Source: a virus. From it: a DNA stretch of 64,000 nt. The stretch spans positions 1-64,000 of the IMG/VR virus record IMGVR_UViG_3300046492_000458. The stretch is one strand, 5' to 3'. The notes beneath the pieces were generated by a model, which saw nothing but the letters and a program-made list of their open reading frames with translations, searched no databases and had not been told where the DNA came from. Below, one piece after another: positions 30,525 to 37,410 of this stretch; position 1 is the stretch's first letter, and the number at the start of each line of letters is the position of its first letter. Both the position numbers and the translations under genes were made by a program.

Positions 30525-30887
30525 TCAGGCCCCCTTCTTGCTGCGGCCGCTGTACCAAGGCAGGGCCAGGCCGTCGTTCTCCGCTCGAGGAACGAGGTGG
30601 ACGTGAAGGTGAAACACGCTCTGCGTCGCTTCCCGGCCGCGCGAGGTGATCAGGTTCATGGGCTGATCGGTCTCGGCTGCGAGTTCGGATGCCCGGTAGG
30701 TGGTGGTGGCGGACACAACCGGGTCGTCGGCGAAGTCGGTGACGTGCTCCCGCGGGATGACGAGGACGTGGCCGGGGACGACAGGGCCGCGCGGCACGAT
30801 GGCGATGACGTCGTCCCACTCGCGGATGAACGTGGCGGGCGCACGGCCTGCGGAGATCTCGCAGAACGGGCAGGGCTGCTCAGGCAC
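30525..30887 (-). CDS. HIT-family nucleotide hydrolase/transferase
   Basis: 120 aa from GTG 30887, which overlaps the region just past the upstream stop. CPFCEISAGRAPATFIREWDDVIAIVPRGPVVPGHVLVIPREHVTDF and the histidine triad FHLHVHLVPRAENDG (about residues 92-106) are diagnostic. HIT proteins cleave nucleotide phosphoramidates or dinucleotides such as Ap4A. On a phage-plasmid it may adjust nucleotide signals during infection; this is inference. Confidence 0.92.
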   Translation of the reverse strand: MPEQPCPFCEISAGRAPATFIREWDDVIAIVPRGPVVPGHVLVIPREHVTDFADDPVVSATTTYRASELAAETDQPMNLITSRGREATQSVFHLHVHLVPRAENDGLALPWYSGRSKKGA

Positions 30888-30889
30888 GG

Positions 30890-31822
30890 TCAGTCCTCCT
30901 TCGGCTTGTTGGCGTCTTCGATCTGCTTGGCGACCTTGATGGCGTTGGCGATCCACCAGCGGTGGTGGTTGGCCTGGATGGTCTGGTCGGTGGGGATGTC
31001 GTGCTGCTTTGCGAGGTCCCACAGGCCTTGGTCGCCGGCGCAGTCGATGTCGTTGTGGACGTGGCCGGGGGTGTCGTCTTCGCAGTTCGCGCCGACGAGG
31101 ATCGCGTAGAGGAGGGCGTCGACCTTGTCGGCGGTCCAGTCGCGGGAGTCGAGGGTGATACGGGTACGGAGGGCTTCGAGGGCGGTCTTCGCGCCGAGGA
31201 GGGCGGGGACGGCGGTCGTGTAGGCGAGGAAGCAGGACCGGGCGAAGTCTCGGAGGTCCTCGTGGTCGGCTTCGGCGTCCCACAGCCGGTCGTACAGCTC
31301 GGCGAGCGTGGCCTCGGTGTGCTCGGTGAGGGGGATCCGGTGCTCGGGGTCGGTGATCGGCGGGGCGGCTGGCAGCTTGCCGTCCACGGTGAGGAGGTGC
31401 TGCTCCCACAGGGCGCGCAGGACGCCGTGCCAGGTCTGCGGGGCTGGCGTCCACCCGCAGGCGCAGTCGACGCTCCAACGGTCGCTGGGCAGCTTCAGAC
31501 GGCGGGGAAAGTGGTCGGTGACCAGCTGCTTGTGGTCGGGGCAGATGTGGCCGCCGGCGGGAAAGACGCTGCCGGAGCCGAGTGTGGACCAGCCCTTCCC
31601 GGACCATTCGGGCCGCGGCGGGGTCTCACCGGTCATGGTGGAGACCGCGTCGTACTGGCGCATGCAGCCGGGCACCAGGCAGGTTCGGAGGGATGGCTGG
31701 TTCAGGATCGCTTCGCTGATGGCGTCGTCGACGGCTTGTTCGGGGCTGGTTCCGCGGTTCGCTGCGTCGGCCGCGCCAATCAGGTCCAGGAGCAGGTCCC
31801 GGGCCTCGGTCTTCCCACTCAC
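30890..31822 (-). CDS. Hypothetical protein with zinc-ribbon segments, 310 aa
   Basis: GTG start. CLVPGCMRQYDAVSTMTGETPPRPEWSG...GGHICPDHKQL holds C...C...C..H metal ligands around residues 48-100, and SVDCACGWTPAPQTWHGVLRALWEQHLL follows. The C-terminal half is helical and acidic (LYDRLWDAEADHEDLRDFARSCFLAY, DKVDALLYAILVGANCEDD). No family recognised. Confidence 0.62.
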   Translation of the reverse strand: MSGKTEARDLLLDLIGAADAANRGTSPEQAVDDAISEAILNQPSLRTCLVPGCMRQYDAVSTMTGETPPRPEWSGKGWSTLGSGSVFPAGGHICPDHKQLVTDHFPRRLKLPSDRWSVDCACGWTPAPQTWHGVLRALWEQHLLTVDGKLPAAPPITDPEHRIPLTEHTEATLAELYDRLWDAEADHEDLRDFARSCFLAYTTAVPALLGAKTALEALRTRITLDSRDWTADKVDALLYAILVGANCEDDTPGHVHNDIDCAGDQGLWDLAKQHDIPTDQTIQANHHRWWIANAIKVAKQIEDANKPKED

Positions 31823-32397
31823 GGGGTGGTCCTTTCGGGGCAGGTGGGGTGCTGGCGTTGCGCGTCGCCGATGGCGACCGGGTAGTCGTAGCCGCCGAGG
31901 AGCGGGCGGGAGCTCTCTCCGCGGGCCGGGCAGGACCGGCACTGCCAGTACTCGCCGTTCCGGTCACGCTGCAGGTCGAACTTGTCGTAGAACGGGAGCA
32001 ACTCGGCGGCACGGCGGGTGTAGATGGTGGTGCGCTGCTTGTAGTCCTTGTAGGTGGCGCAGTCCGGGGCTGGGCCGTCGATGTGCTCGTTCCAGGCCGG
32101 CAGGTAGTCGGGGTGCGTTCGGTAGAGGCGGGCGAGGCCGCGCATGGTCTGGCAGGGGACTCCGCTTCCGGAGACCGTGCAGGTGATGCACCGGCCTGCG
32201 GAGTCTCCGCGGGAGTCGATCCAGATGTTGTGGTCGGCGGCGATGAGGTAGAGGGAGTCGATGCGGTTGAGCTCGGCGGCCTGGCTGTCGCCGGGCGGCA
32301 TCTGTTCGGCGGCGGTCTGGGATTCGGCGAGGCGGGCGTACACGAAGTCCTCGCAGTGGAACTCCCACCGCCAGGCGGGATCGTCCGGGCCGGTCAC
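31819..32397 (-). CDS. DUF6221-like hypothetical protein, 192 aa
   Basis: GTG overlapping the upstream micro-frame. EDFVYARLAESQTAAEQM at the start and PCQTMRGLARLYRTHPDYLPAWNEH in the middle follow the DUF6221 pattern (F..aRL.E.e..A..., ...C.tlRlLA..Y..HPDY...W). A second part, YWQCRSCPARGESSRPLLGGYDYPV, adds a CxxC pair. Compare the clearer DUF6221 gene at 53397. Function unknown. Confidence 0.55.
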   Translation of the reverse strand: MTGPDDPAWRWEFHCEDFVYARLAESQTAAEQMPPGDSQAAELNRIDSLYLIAADHNIWIDSRGDSAGRCITCTVSGSGVPCQTMRGLARLYRTHPDYLPAWNEHIDGPAPDCATYKDYKQRTTIYTRRAAELLPFYDKFDLQRDRNGEYWQCRSCPARGESSRPLLGGYDYPVAIGDAQRQHPTCPERTTP

Positions 32398-32492
32398 GGT
32401 CGGGTCCTCTCGGGTGGGGTGCGGGTGCCGGGGTGGATCCAGTCGACGGTCGCGAGGTATGTGAGCCCCCACACCACTCCGGCGATACACAC
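32394..32492 (-). CDS. Putative single-pass membrane micropeptide, 32 aa
   Basis: A GTG opens VCIAGVVWGLTYLATVDWIHPG, one membrane helix with a basic, Pro-rich tail, and its TGA overlaps the GTG of the next gene. Coupled start and stop support it; the ribosome-binding site is weak. Confidence 0.35.
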   Translation of the reverse strand: MCIAGVVWGLTYLATVDWIHPGTRTPPERTRP

Positions 32493-32500
32493 GGCGGGGA

Positions 32501-32716
32501 TTACGGGGTGGTCGTCCCCTCTGCCGTGGCGGTAGAGCAGGTGCAGGGCTGTTCCTCGAGGTCTTCGCAGACCATGCAGAGTTGTTCGTCCTGGTCGACT
32601 TCGGGAGTGTTGGACACGTCTTCGCCGCAGAGCGCGAGGTCAGGGTTGCAGCAGTACACGTGGGTCAGGTCCAGGCTGGTACTGGGTGTGGTGGGTGCGG
32701 GTGCGGTGTCGAGCAC
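32501..32716 (-). CDS. Small cysteine-rich protein, 71 aa
   Basis: HVYCCNPDLALCGEDVSNTPEVDQDEQLCMVCEDLEEQPCTCST contains eight cysteines in pairs, likely a two-zinc knuckle in an acidic protein. One of several such proteins in the leftward run. Function unknown. Confidence 0.5.
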   Translation of the reverse strand: MLDTAPAPTTPSTSLDLTHVYCCNPDLALCGEDVSNTPEVDQDEQLCMVCEDLEEQPCTCSTATAEGTTTP

Positions 32717-32734
32717 TGGGCGCTCCTGTCGTCG

Positions 32735-32962
32735 CTATAGAGACCAGAGGGTCGGCTGATATTCGAAAAGGGCCAGGGCGTCTTGCCCGGGGAGGGCGTC
32801 TGGAGCGTGGGGCACGGGTGCGGGTCGGCGGGATCGGCGTGAGGTGGGCCCGGTCAGGCGGCGGGCGCAGACCGGGCCGATGTCGCCGCTGCTGCGGGGC
32901 AACGGGCGGTGGCATTCCCGGCACCGCTTGACGTCGCTCATCCGGTCGTCCGTCCCATTCAC
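32735..32962 (-). CDS. Small zinc-ribbon protein (DUF6011-like), 75 aa
   Basis: GTG overlapping the upstream stop. KRCRECHRPLPRSSGDIGPVCARRLTG has the C..C.RPL....S...G..C pattern seen in DUF6011-like ribbons, common in phages and plasmids of actinobacteria. The tail (YQPTLWSL) is short. Possibly nucleic-acid binding. Confidence 0.55.
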   Translation of the reverse strand: MNGTDDRMSDVKRCRECHRPLPRSSGDIGPVCARRLTGPTSRRSRRPAPVPHAPDALPGQDALALFEYQPTLWSL

Positions 32963-33492
32963 GCCTCCTTGGCGGTTGGAGCGGTCGGGAAGATGTCCGG
33001 GTGCGCGGCCTTCCAGTCGAGCCAGTGCTGCATGGGCCCGTCGCCGATGGTGTGACTGCGATCCATGACCTGTTCCAGCGTGAGCGGCGCGGGGGCGCCT
33101 CGGTCGGGGTGGTTCGGCCCCATGGGTACGTAGGTAGGCCCGTAGATCCAGGAGCAGCGGCGAAAGCCCCAGTCGTCGTTGGCGTACTTGATGAACACTG
33201 TCGTGTTGCAGCCAGAGTCGACGTCGAGCGGGCGTTCCAGCAGCTTGCCCTTGTACCAGTCGTTGAAGAAGTAGTTCTTGTACTCCTCGATGAAGCTGGC
33301 GATCATCGCGGCTTCGGCGTCGGTGGGGCGTTCCTTGCTGCCCCAGCTGTAGCGGCTGGTGTCGACGTCGATGTAGGCGGCGATGTACTTCCAGCCCGGA
33401 TTGAAGCTGTCGACGACTGGGATCCGTAGCGCGGTAAGGGGATCGTCCTGCTTGGCGTCGGTGCCGAACGGCCACGCGGTGGTGTCGGTCAC
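32959..33492 (-). CDS. Hypothetical protein, 177 aa
   Basis: GTG start coupled to the upstream stop. Aromatic-rich beta protein: PVVDSFNPGWKYIAAYIDVDTSRYSWGSKERPTDAEAAMIASFIEEYKNYFFNDWYKGKLLERPLDVDSGCNTTVFIKYANDDWGFRRCSWIYGPTYVPMG. It resembles a ligand-binding or capsid-like fold more than an enzyme; family not recognised. Confidence 0.6.
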   Translation of the reverse strand: MTDTTAWPFGTDAKQDDPLTALRIPVVDSFNPGWKYIAAYIDVDTSRYSWGSKERPTDAEAAMIASFIEEYKNYFFNDWYKGKLLERPLDVDSGCNTTVFIKYANDDWGFRRCSWIYGPTYVPMGPNHPDRGAPAPLTLEQVMDRSHTIGDGPMQHWLDWKAAHPDIFPTAPTAKEA

Positions 33493-33674
33493 GCGGACTT
33501 CCTTCCTGCTCGTTCCTCGCGGATGCGGCGTCGGATCGGCAGTTCGAACGCCCACAGTTCGTCTGCTGTCATGCCGGTGTCCCTGAGCTGCCAGCGTGTG
33601 TCAGTGAGGGCGATTCCCCGCCGTATGCGGCCTTCGAGTTGGCGCAGCAGCTTCTTCCGGGCGGCGGTGGCCAC
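33489..33674 (-). CDS. Small basic hypothetical protein, 61 aa
   Basis: GTG start. ARKKLLRQLEGRIRRGIALTDTRWQLRDTGMTADELWAFELPIRRRIREERAGRKSA: two basic amphipathic helices, suggesting nucleic-acid binding. Overlaps the next gene. No family recognised. Confidence 0.5.
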   Translation of the reverse strand: MATAARKKLLRQLEGRIRRGIALTDTRWQLRDTGMTADELWAFELPIRRRIREERAGRKSA

Positions 33675-33676
33675 GG

Positions 33677-34420
33677 TCAGGCCTCCTTGCCGGGCTGGGA
33701 CACGGCGGCGCCGAGGCACTGGCACGGGGGCCGCACGATGCCTGCCTCCGACGTCATGACCACGCCACAGCGGCGCCCTCGCCCCATGCAGGCGCGATGC
33801 CCGCACTGGCTGCACCCGCCCTGCGTCTCGGGCTGCTGCGCCTCGCCGGCCATGCGGCTCGGGCTGGTCCCGCAGTCCCGCTCGCACAGTTCGTGGTCGC
33901 CCTCGGCGTGGGCCATCAGCCGCTCGTGCGTGTCGCACGGCTCACCGCCCGGCTCGCAGCCTCCGGCGCTGCACGGGGTGGCCACGTACTCGGCCTCGTC
34001 TGCCTTGCGGAGGAACGTCTCCATCAGGGCGAAGGCCCCGCCAGCGTGGTCGTTGAGGGCGCGTGCCGTGTACGCGGCGCCCGCCTCGTCGCACTCGTCG
34101 GCGGCCTCGCGCAGGAGAACGGCCCGTACGGAACGCGGGTGGTGCTCGATGGCGAGCTTGCCCATCCAGTCTGGCCATTCGTCGGTGTCCCCGATGCGGT
34201 ATTCCTGGTCAACGGGCGCGTCGGTGAGTTCGCCGTCCTCGCAGACCCAGGAGCCGTACAGGTGGGCGTGGATGCCGTCTTGCCGGTAGGTGAAGATGAC
34301 GAGGCCGGGCCGGATACTGCCGCTGTCCCATTTGTACTTCACGTCGGGCTTGCCGGTGAGGAGCAGTTCGACGGACTGGGAGGCGACGGTCACGGTGGCC
34401 TCGGTGGGCTGGTCGGTCAT
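33677..34420 (-). CDS. Hypothetical protein with C-terminal cysteine region, 247 aa
   Basis: ATG start. Beta-rich N-terminus (VTVASQSVELLLTGKPDVKYKWDSGSIRPGLVIFTYRQDGIHAHLYGSWVCEDGE), then helices (VRAVLLREAADECDEAGAAYTARALNDHAGGAFALMETFLRKADEAE), then a Cys/His-rich tail with CELCERDC-like and CSQCGHRACMGRGRRC segments. Several zinc sites are likely. Unknown family. Confidence 0.6.
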   Translation of the reverse strand: MTDQPTEATVTVASQSVELLLTGKPDVKYKWDSGSIRPGLVIFTYRQDGIHAHLYGSWVCEDGELTDAPVDQEYRIGDTDEWPDWMGKLAIEHHPRSVRAVLLREAADECDEAGAAYTARALNDHAGGAFALMETFLRKADEAEYVATPCSAGGCEPGGEPCDTHERLMAHAEGDHELCERDCGTSPSRMAGEAQQPETQGGCSQCGHRACMGRGRRCGVVMTSEAGIVRPPCQCLGAAVSQPGKEA

Positions 34421-34516
34421 GAGACGGCTCCAGGGGCGGGGAGGCGGGTCCAGGTCCAGCCTGGCGTGGATCGGGCACGGCATTGCCCCGGCCTGAGTGG
34501 CCGGGGCAGGGGGCGG

Positions 34517-34810
34517 TCAGGTGTTCAATTCGCGGCGTGTGGTGACCGAGTACGGCTCGAGGGTGAGAACGTCGCAGCCGCCGGTGAGGAGGATGGAGCC
34601 GTCCTCTGCCGGGGTGACGTGGCGGATCCCGAACGACTGGTCGATCTTCTGGGCTTCGGTGACGAAGTCGCCGTGCGCGAGGTCGCGGTCCAGGTAGACG
34701 CCGACGATGCGGGCGCCTTCGCAGGCCTCGCCGATGGAGAGGATCCATACGGTCGGGCCGGCCGGTGCCGTGTGCTGGGCTGCCGTGGCGGCGAGTTCGA
34801 TGTCGGCCAT
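34517..34810 (-). CDS. Hypothetical protein, 97 aa, first gene of leftward run
   Basis: ATG 34810 lies about 32 bases downstream of the -10 of promoter copy 3. MADIELAATAAQHTAPAGPTVWILSIGEACEGARIVGVYLDRDLAHGDFVTEAQKIDQSFGIRHVTPAEDGSILLTGGCDVLTLEPYSV is a small alpha/beta protein. Family unknown, though the strand pattern is well formed. Followed after 96 bases by the next gene. Confidence 0.62.
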   Translation of the reverse strand: MADIELAATAAQHTAPAGPTVWILSIGEACEGARIVGVYLDRDLAHGDFVTEAQKIDQSFGIRHVTPAEDGSILLTGGCDVLTLEPYSVTTRRELNT

Positions 34811-34841
34811 CGGGTTCCCCCTGGGGTGTGGTGTGGGGGCC

Positions 34842-34877
34842 AGTCTAGCCATCTTCTATTACGTACGCAATACAAGA
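34842..34877 (-). promoter_or_regulatory. Conserved promoter/operator, copy 3
   Basis: On the minus strand TATTGCGTACGTAATA (34857-34872) contains -35 TTGCGT (34865-34870) and lies 17 bases from -10 TAGACT (34842-34847). The 28-base core is identical to the other three copies. It fires leftward into the run 34810 to about 29181. Confidence 0.87.
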
Positions 34878-34977
34878 GATGGGGAAGGTGGCCCACGACT
34901 CGGCAGGGCCCGCCATCTACCGCCCGCACGCCTCCCGCGGGATCCTCAAGGAACCCGACAACGCGAACCGAGGGACG

Positions 34978-35106
34978 GTGGACGCCGTGAACTGCACGAA
35001 GTGCGGAGGCGCCGGACAGCAAGGCCCTGACGGCTCGTGGCTGTGCCCTCTGTGCGGCCCCATCTCCGGTACCGCGCCCGCCCCGACGGTAGGGTGCCGC
35101 CCATGA
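34978..35106 (+). CDS. Small zinc-ribbon protein, 42 aa
   Basis: GTG with GAGGGA 3-4 bases upstream; an in-frame ATG at 34879 would make it longer but overlaps promoter copy 3. NCTKCGGAGQQGPDGSWLCPLCGP is a CxxC...CxxC ribbon. Its end overlaps the next small zinc protein. Translation level uncertain. Confidence 0.45.
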   Translation: MDAVNCTKCGGAGQQGPDGSWLCPLCGPISGTAPAPTVGCRP

Positions 35107-35303
35107 CAGCCACCCCACCCCCGCGCACGCCGGCTGCGGAGTTCCTGAGCGGGCAGGAGATCACCACGACGGACTGCCGCGGCTGCGGTACGCAGATCTC
35201 CGGCGTTAATGGGCGCTATTCCTGCATGTGCGGCTGGGTGAACCACTGGTCAGAGGGCCACACCGAGCTGCCGACCGCCGCGGACGACGACAACGCGGCA
35301 TGA
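35103..35303 (+). CDS. Small zinc-ribbon protein, 66 aa
   Basis: ATG overlapping the previous frame. TTDCRGCGTQISGVNGRYSCMCGWVNHWSEGH is a CxxC...CxC ribbon. Co-directional pair with the gene at 34978, running against the leftward neighbours. Function unknown. Confidence 0.48.
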   Translation: MTATPPPRTPAAEFLSGQEITTTDCRGCGTQISGVNGRYSCMCGWVNHWSEGHTELPTAADDDNAA

Positions 35304-35348
35304 AGACGCCCCCGGACCATCGCCCGGGGGCTGCGGTGAGACTCCCGC

Positions 35349-35579
35349 TCAGGACCCTGGGCGGAGCGTGTACTCGGGGCAACGTGTCGGATCCCCCCAC
35401 GACTGGGTGTGCGGCTGATCAGATCCGCACCACGGGCACGGCAGCACCGGGCTGAATGCCGCGCCTTCAATGCCGCAGTGCCCGGCATCACCGAACTGCT
35501 CCGAGTGGAAGATCGTGACGGCCTGCCGGCCGCAGGTGCACAGCTCGCCGGGTTCGGCGGGGCGCTGCTGGTCAGGCAT
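35349..35579 (-). CDS. Small zinc-binding protein, 76 aa
   Basis: ATG start. GELCTCGRQAVTIFHSEQFGDAGHCGIEGAAFSPVLPCPWCGSDQPHTQSW contains C.C...H...C...CxxC, a likely zinc site. Last gene before the zinc-ribbon pair on the other strand. Family not recognised. Confidence 0.52.
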   Translation of the reverse strand: MPDQQRPAEPGELCTCGRQAVTIFHSEQFGDAGHCGIEGAAFSPVLPCPWCGSDQPHTQSWGDPTRCPEYTLRPGS

Positions 35580-35645
35580 GGATGCTCCAGGACGTTGTCG
35601 GCGTGCCGCCCAGTCTTGCATCGGCAACCGACAGCCCGGGCTGGA

Positions 35646-36944
35646 TCAGGCGACCTCGGCTTCACGGCCGCTATCCGCCGCCATCTCCCGCAGCCGTTCC
35701 ACGACCGCCCGGCAATCCGAGACCGCCCGATGGTCTCCGCCGTACAGGGGCTGCCACGCGTAGTTCCCCCAGTAGTCGGACCAGTCCCCGTACCAGTCCG
35801 AGTAGGGGATCATCGCGTCCTCGAACCGAACGCTGTTCAGCCAGGATGCCGCGGAGGCTTCCGGGTCGGTGTGGCCGGCCTGCCGGTAGTGCACGGTCAG
35901 CTCGTGTCGGAGTCGGGCGGTGTCGTACGGCGAGTTGTAGATCAGGCAGCGGCGGCCGGCCAGCGCAGCAGTGAGACGCACAAGGATCTCCGCGAACGAG
36001 GGAGCATCGGCAACCTCCTCGTCGGTGATCCCGTGAATGTCAGTCGCGTCTGAGGGAATCGGCTGCCCCGGGTTGACGAGCGTGTCCAGCAGAACGTCGC
36101 CAGCCACGGTGATGACCGCGATGTCGACGATCCGCGCATCGTCCTCGAGTCCCGTGGTCTCCGTGTCGAGCAGCACCACCGTCGGGTCGTCCAGCGCGGC
36201 CGCGGCCCACTCGGACAGCTCCCGCACCTGCCGCACCCGGGCCGCCTCGGCGTCCCGTTCCGCCTGGATACGCCGCTGCTCCCGCTCGGCGCGCTCGCGT
36301 TCGTCCCGCTCCTTGCACGGCGGGCACCACCGCGGCGACCATCCCCACGACCGGAGAGCCTGCGCGGCATCCTCATCCCACCCGGCGGCGATCTCTTCGT
36401 CCGTCGCGGTCACTGTCGTGCAGTCCCGGCCGGGGCACGTCCGGCGCCACACGGCCAGGCGTTCCCCCTCGGCCTGCTTACGCAGCGCGTAGTGGATCCG
36501 GCAGTGCTCGCACGCCCACCAGCCGTGCACATCCTTCGGAAGCGCCGCTCCGGCCTGACGGCGGCACCGGTGGCAGGTACGGGCCTGCCGGTCCTGCGCC
36601 TCCTTCTGCGCCCGGCTACGGCAGTCCTCACACCGCTGGTACACCACGTAGCCGCGGACCTCGCGGCACTCCGGGCAGGTACGGCGTGCGGTCATCGCCT
36701 GCTGCTGCTTCCCCGACAGCGGCCGCATCTTCGCCGCGCCGGCCGGGTCGTACAGCGGGAACTCTCCCCAACCGTGACCCCGCCGGTACACCCGCAGAAG
36801 TGCGACCGGCTCCTGGCCGTCGGCGGGCTTGAGACGCTGCTCCTTCAGCTGCGTCATGGTCCGCAGGTGCTTCAACGCCTCCGGGACCTCCTTCCGTTCG
36901 TAGACGGGCAGAGACTCCGGCTTGGCAGACGTGGACGCGGTCAC
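35646..36944 (-). CDS. DnaQ-like 3'-5' exonuclease with N-terminal zinc-ribbon array
   Basis: 432 aa from GTG 36944. Residues about 254-425 carry the DEDD exonuclease motifs: VLLDTETTGLEDDARIVDIAVI (Exo I), DIHGITDEEVADAPSFAEIL with CLIYNSPYDTARLRHEL (Exo II) and GGDHRAVSDCRAVVERL (Exo III, H..xD). Residues about 85-215 hold at least four CxxC pairs (CPECREV, CEDCRSRAQ, CHRCRRQA, CEHCRIH, CPGRDC) and a coiled coil (ERERAEREQRRIQAERDAEAARVRQVREL) links the two. Such exonucleases proofread or trim DNA ends; the zinc array may direct it to particular DNA or to partner proteins. Confidence 0.87.
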   Translation of the reverse strand: MTASTSAKPESLPVYERKEVPEALKHLRTMTQLKEQRLKPADGQEPVALLRVYRRGHGWGEFPLYDPAGAAKMRPLSGKQQQAMTARRTCPECREVRGYVVYQRCEDCRSRAQKEAQDRQARTCHRCRRQAGAALPKDVHGWWACEHCRIHYALRKQAEGERLAVWRRTCPGRDCTTVTATDEEIAAGWDEDAAQALRSWGWSPRWCPPCKERDERERAEREQRRIQAERDAEAARVRQVRELSEWAAAALDDPTVVLLDTETTGLEDDARIVDIAVITVAGDVLLDTLVNPGQPIPSDATDIHGITDEEVADAPSFAEILVRLTAALAGRRCLIYNSPYDTARLRHELTVHYRQAGHTDPEASAASWLNSVRFEDAMIPYSDWYGDWSDYWGNYAWQPLYGGDHRAVSDCRAVVERLREMAADSGREAEVA

Positions 36945-37127
36945 GGGCACCTCCAGGCAGGTCGACGGTCGTAGAGATAGCACAGCGCACGCCACTGACA
37001 ATGCCGGGCGAACAGGGCGCCATGTGGTGCTGCTGGTGGGCGCTGAGGCGTTGAGCTGGCCTTGAGCGCCCGTGCGCCCCCGCAGACACCCTCCCGACGG
37101 TGTCGGGTACGTCGCACGGTCGAACGC

Positions 37128-37358
37128 ATGGGGGCTACAGGGGAGTTTGAGTGTGTGGGCCGCGGCGACGGCAGCAGCTGCCCGCACGGGGCGGTGCTGA
37201 CCGTGGATGCCGGGATCGAGTACCGGTGTGACGACTGTCGGCAGTACTGGGACCTGGACGCTACGGAACCGGGACGTCGGATGGTGGAGGACGATTCGCT
37301 GACCCGGCCGATGGGGGATCCGGGGGAGGCCGGCCACGGGAGCGGCACCGCGGCGTAG
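37128..37358 (+). CDS. Small zinc-binding protein, 76 aa
   Basis: ATG start, weak ribosome-binding site. MGATGEFECVGRGDGSSCPHGAVLTVDAGIEYRCDDCRQYWDLD holds C...CPH...CxxC, a probable zinc ribbon. It runs against its leftward neighbours, so it is less certain. Confidence 0.42.
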   Translation: MGATGEFECVGRGDGSSCPHGAVLTVDAGIEYRCDDCRQYWDLDATEPGRRMVEDDSLTRPMGDPGEAGHGSGTAA

Positions 37359-37410
37359 ACGTCAGAACCCCGAAAGTCCGGCCACCAGAGGTGGCGATGG
37401 CCGGGCCAGA

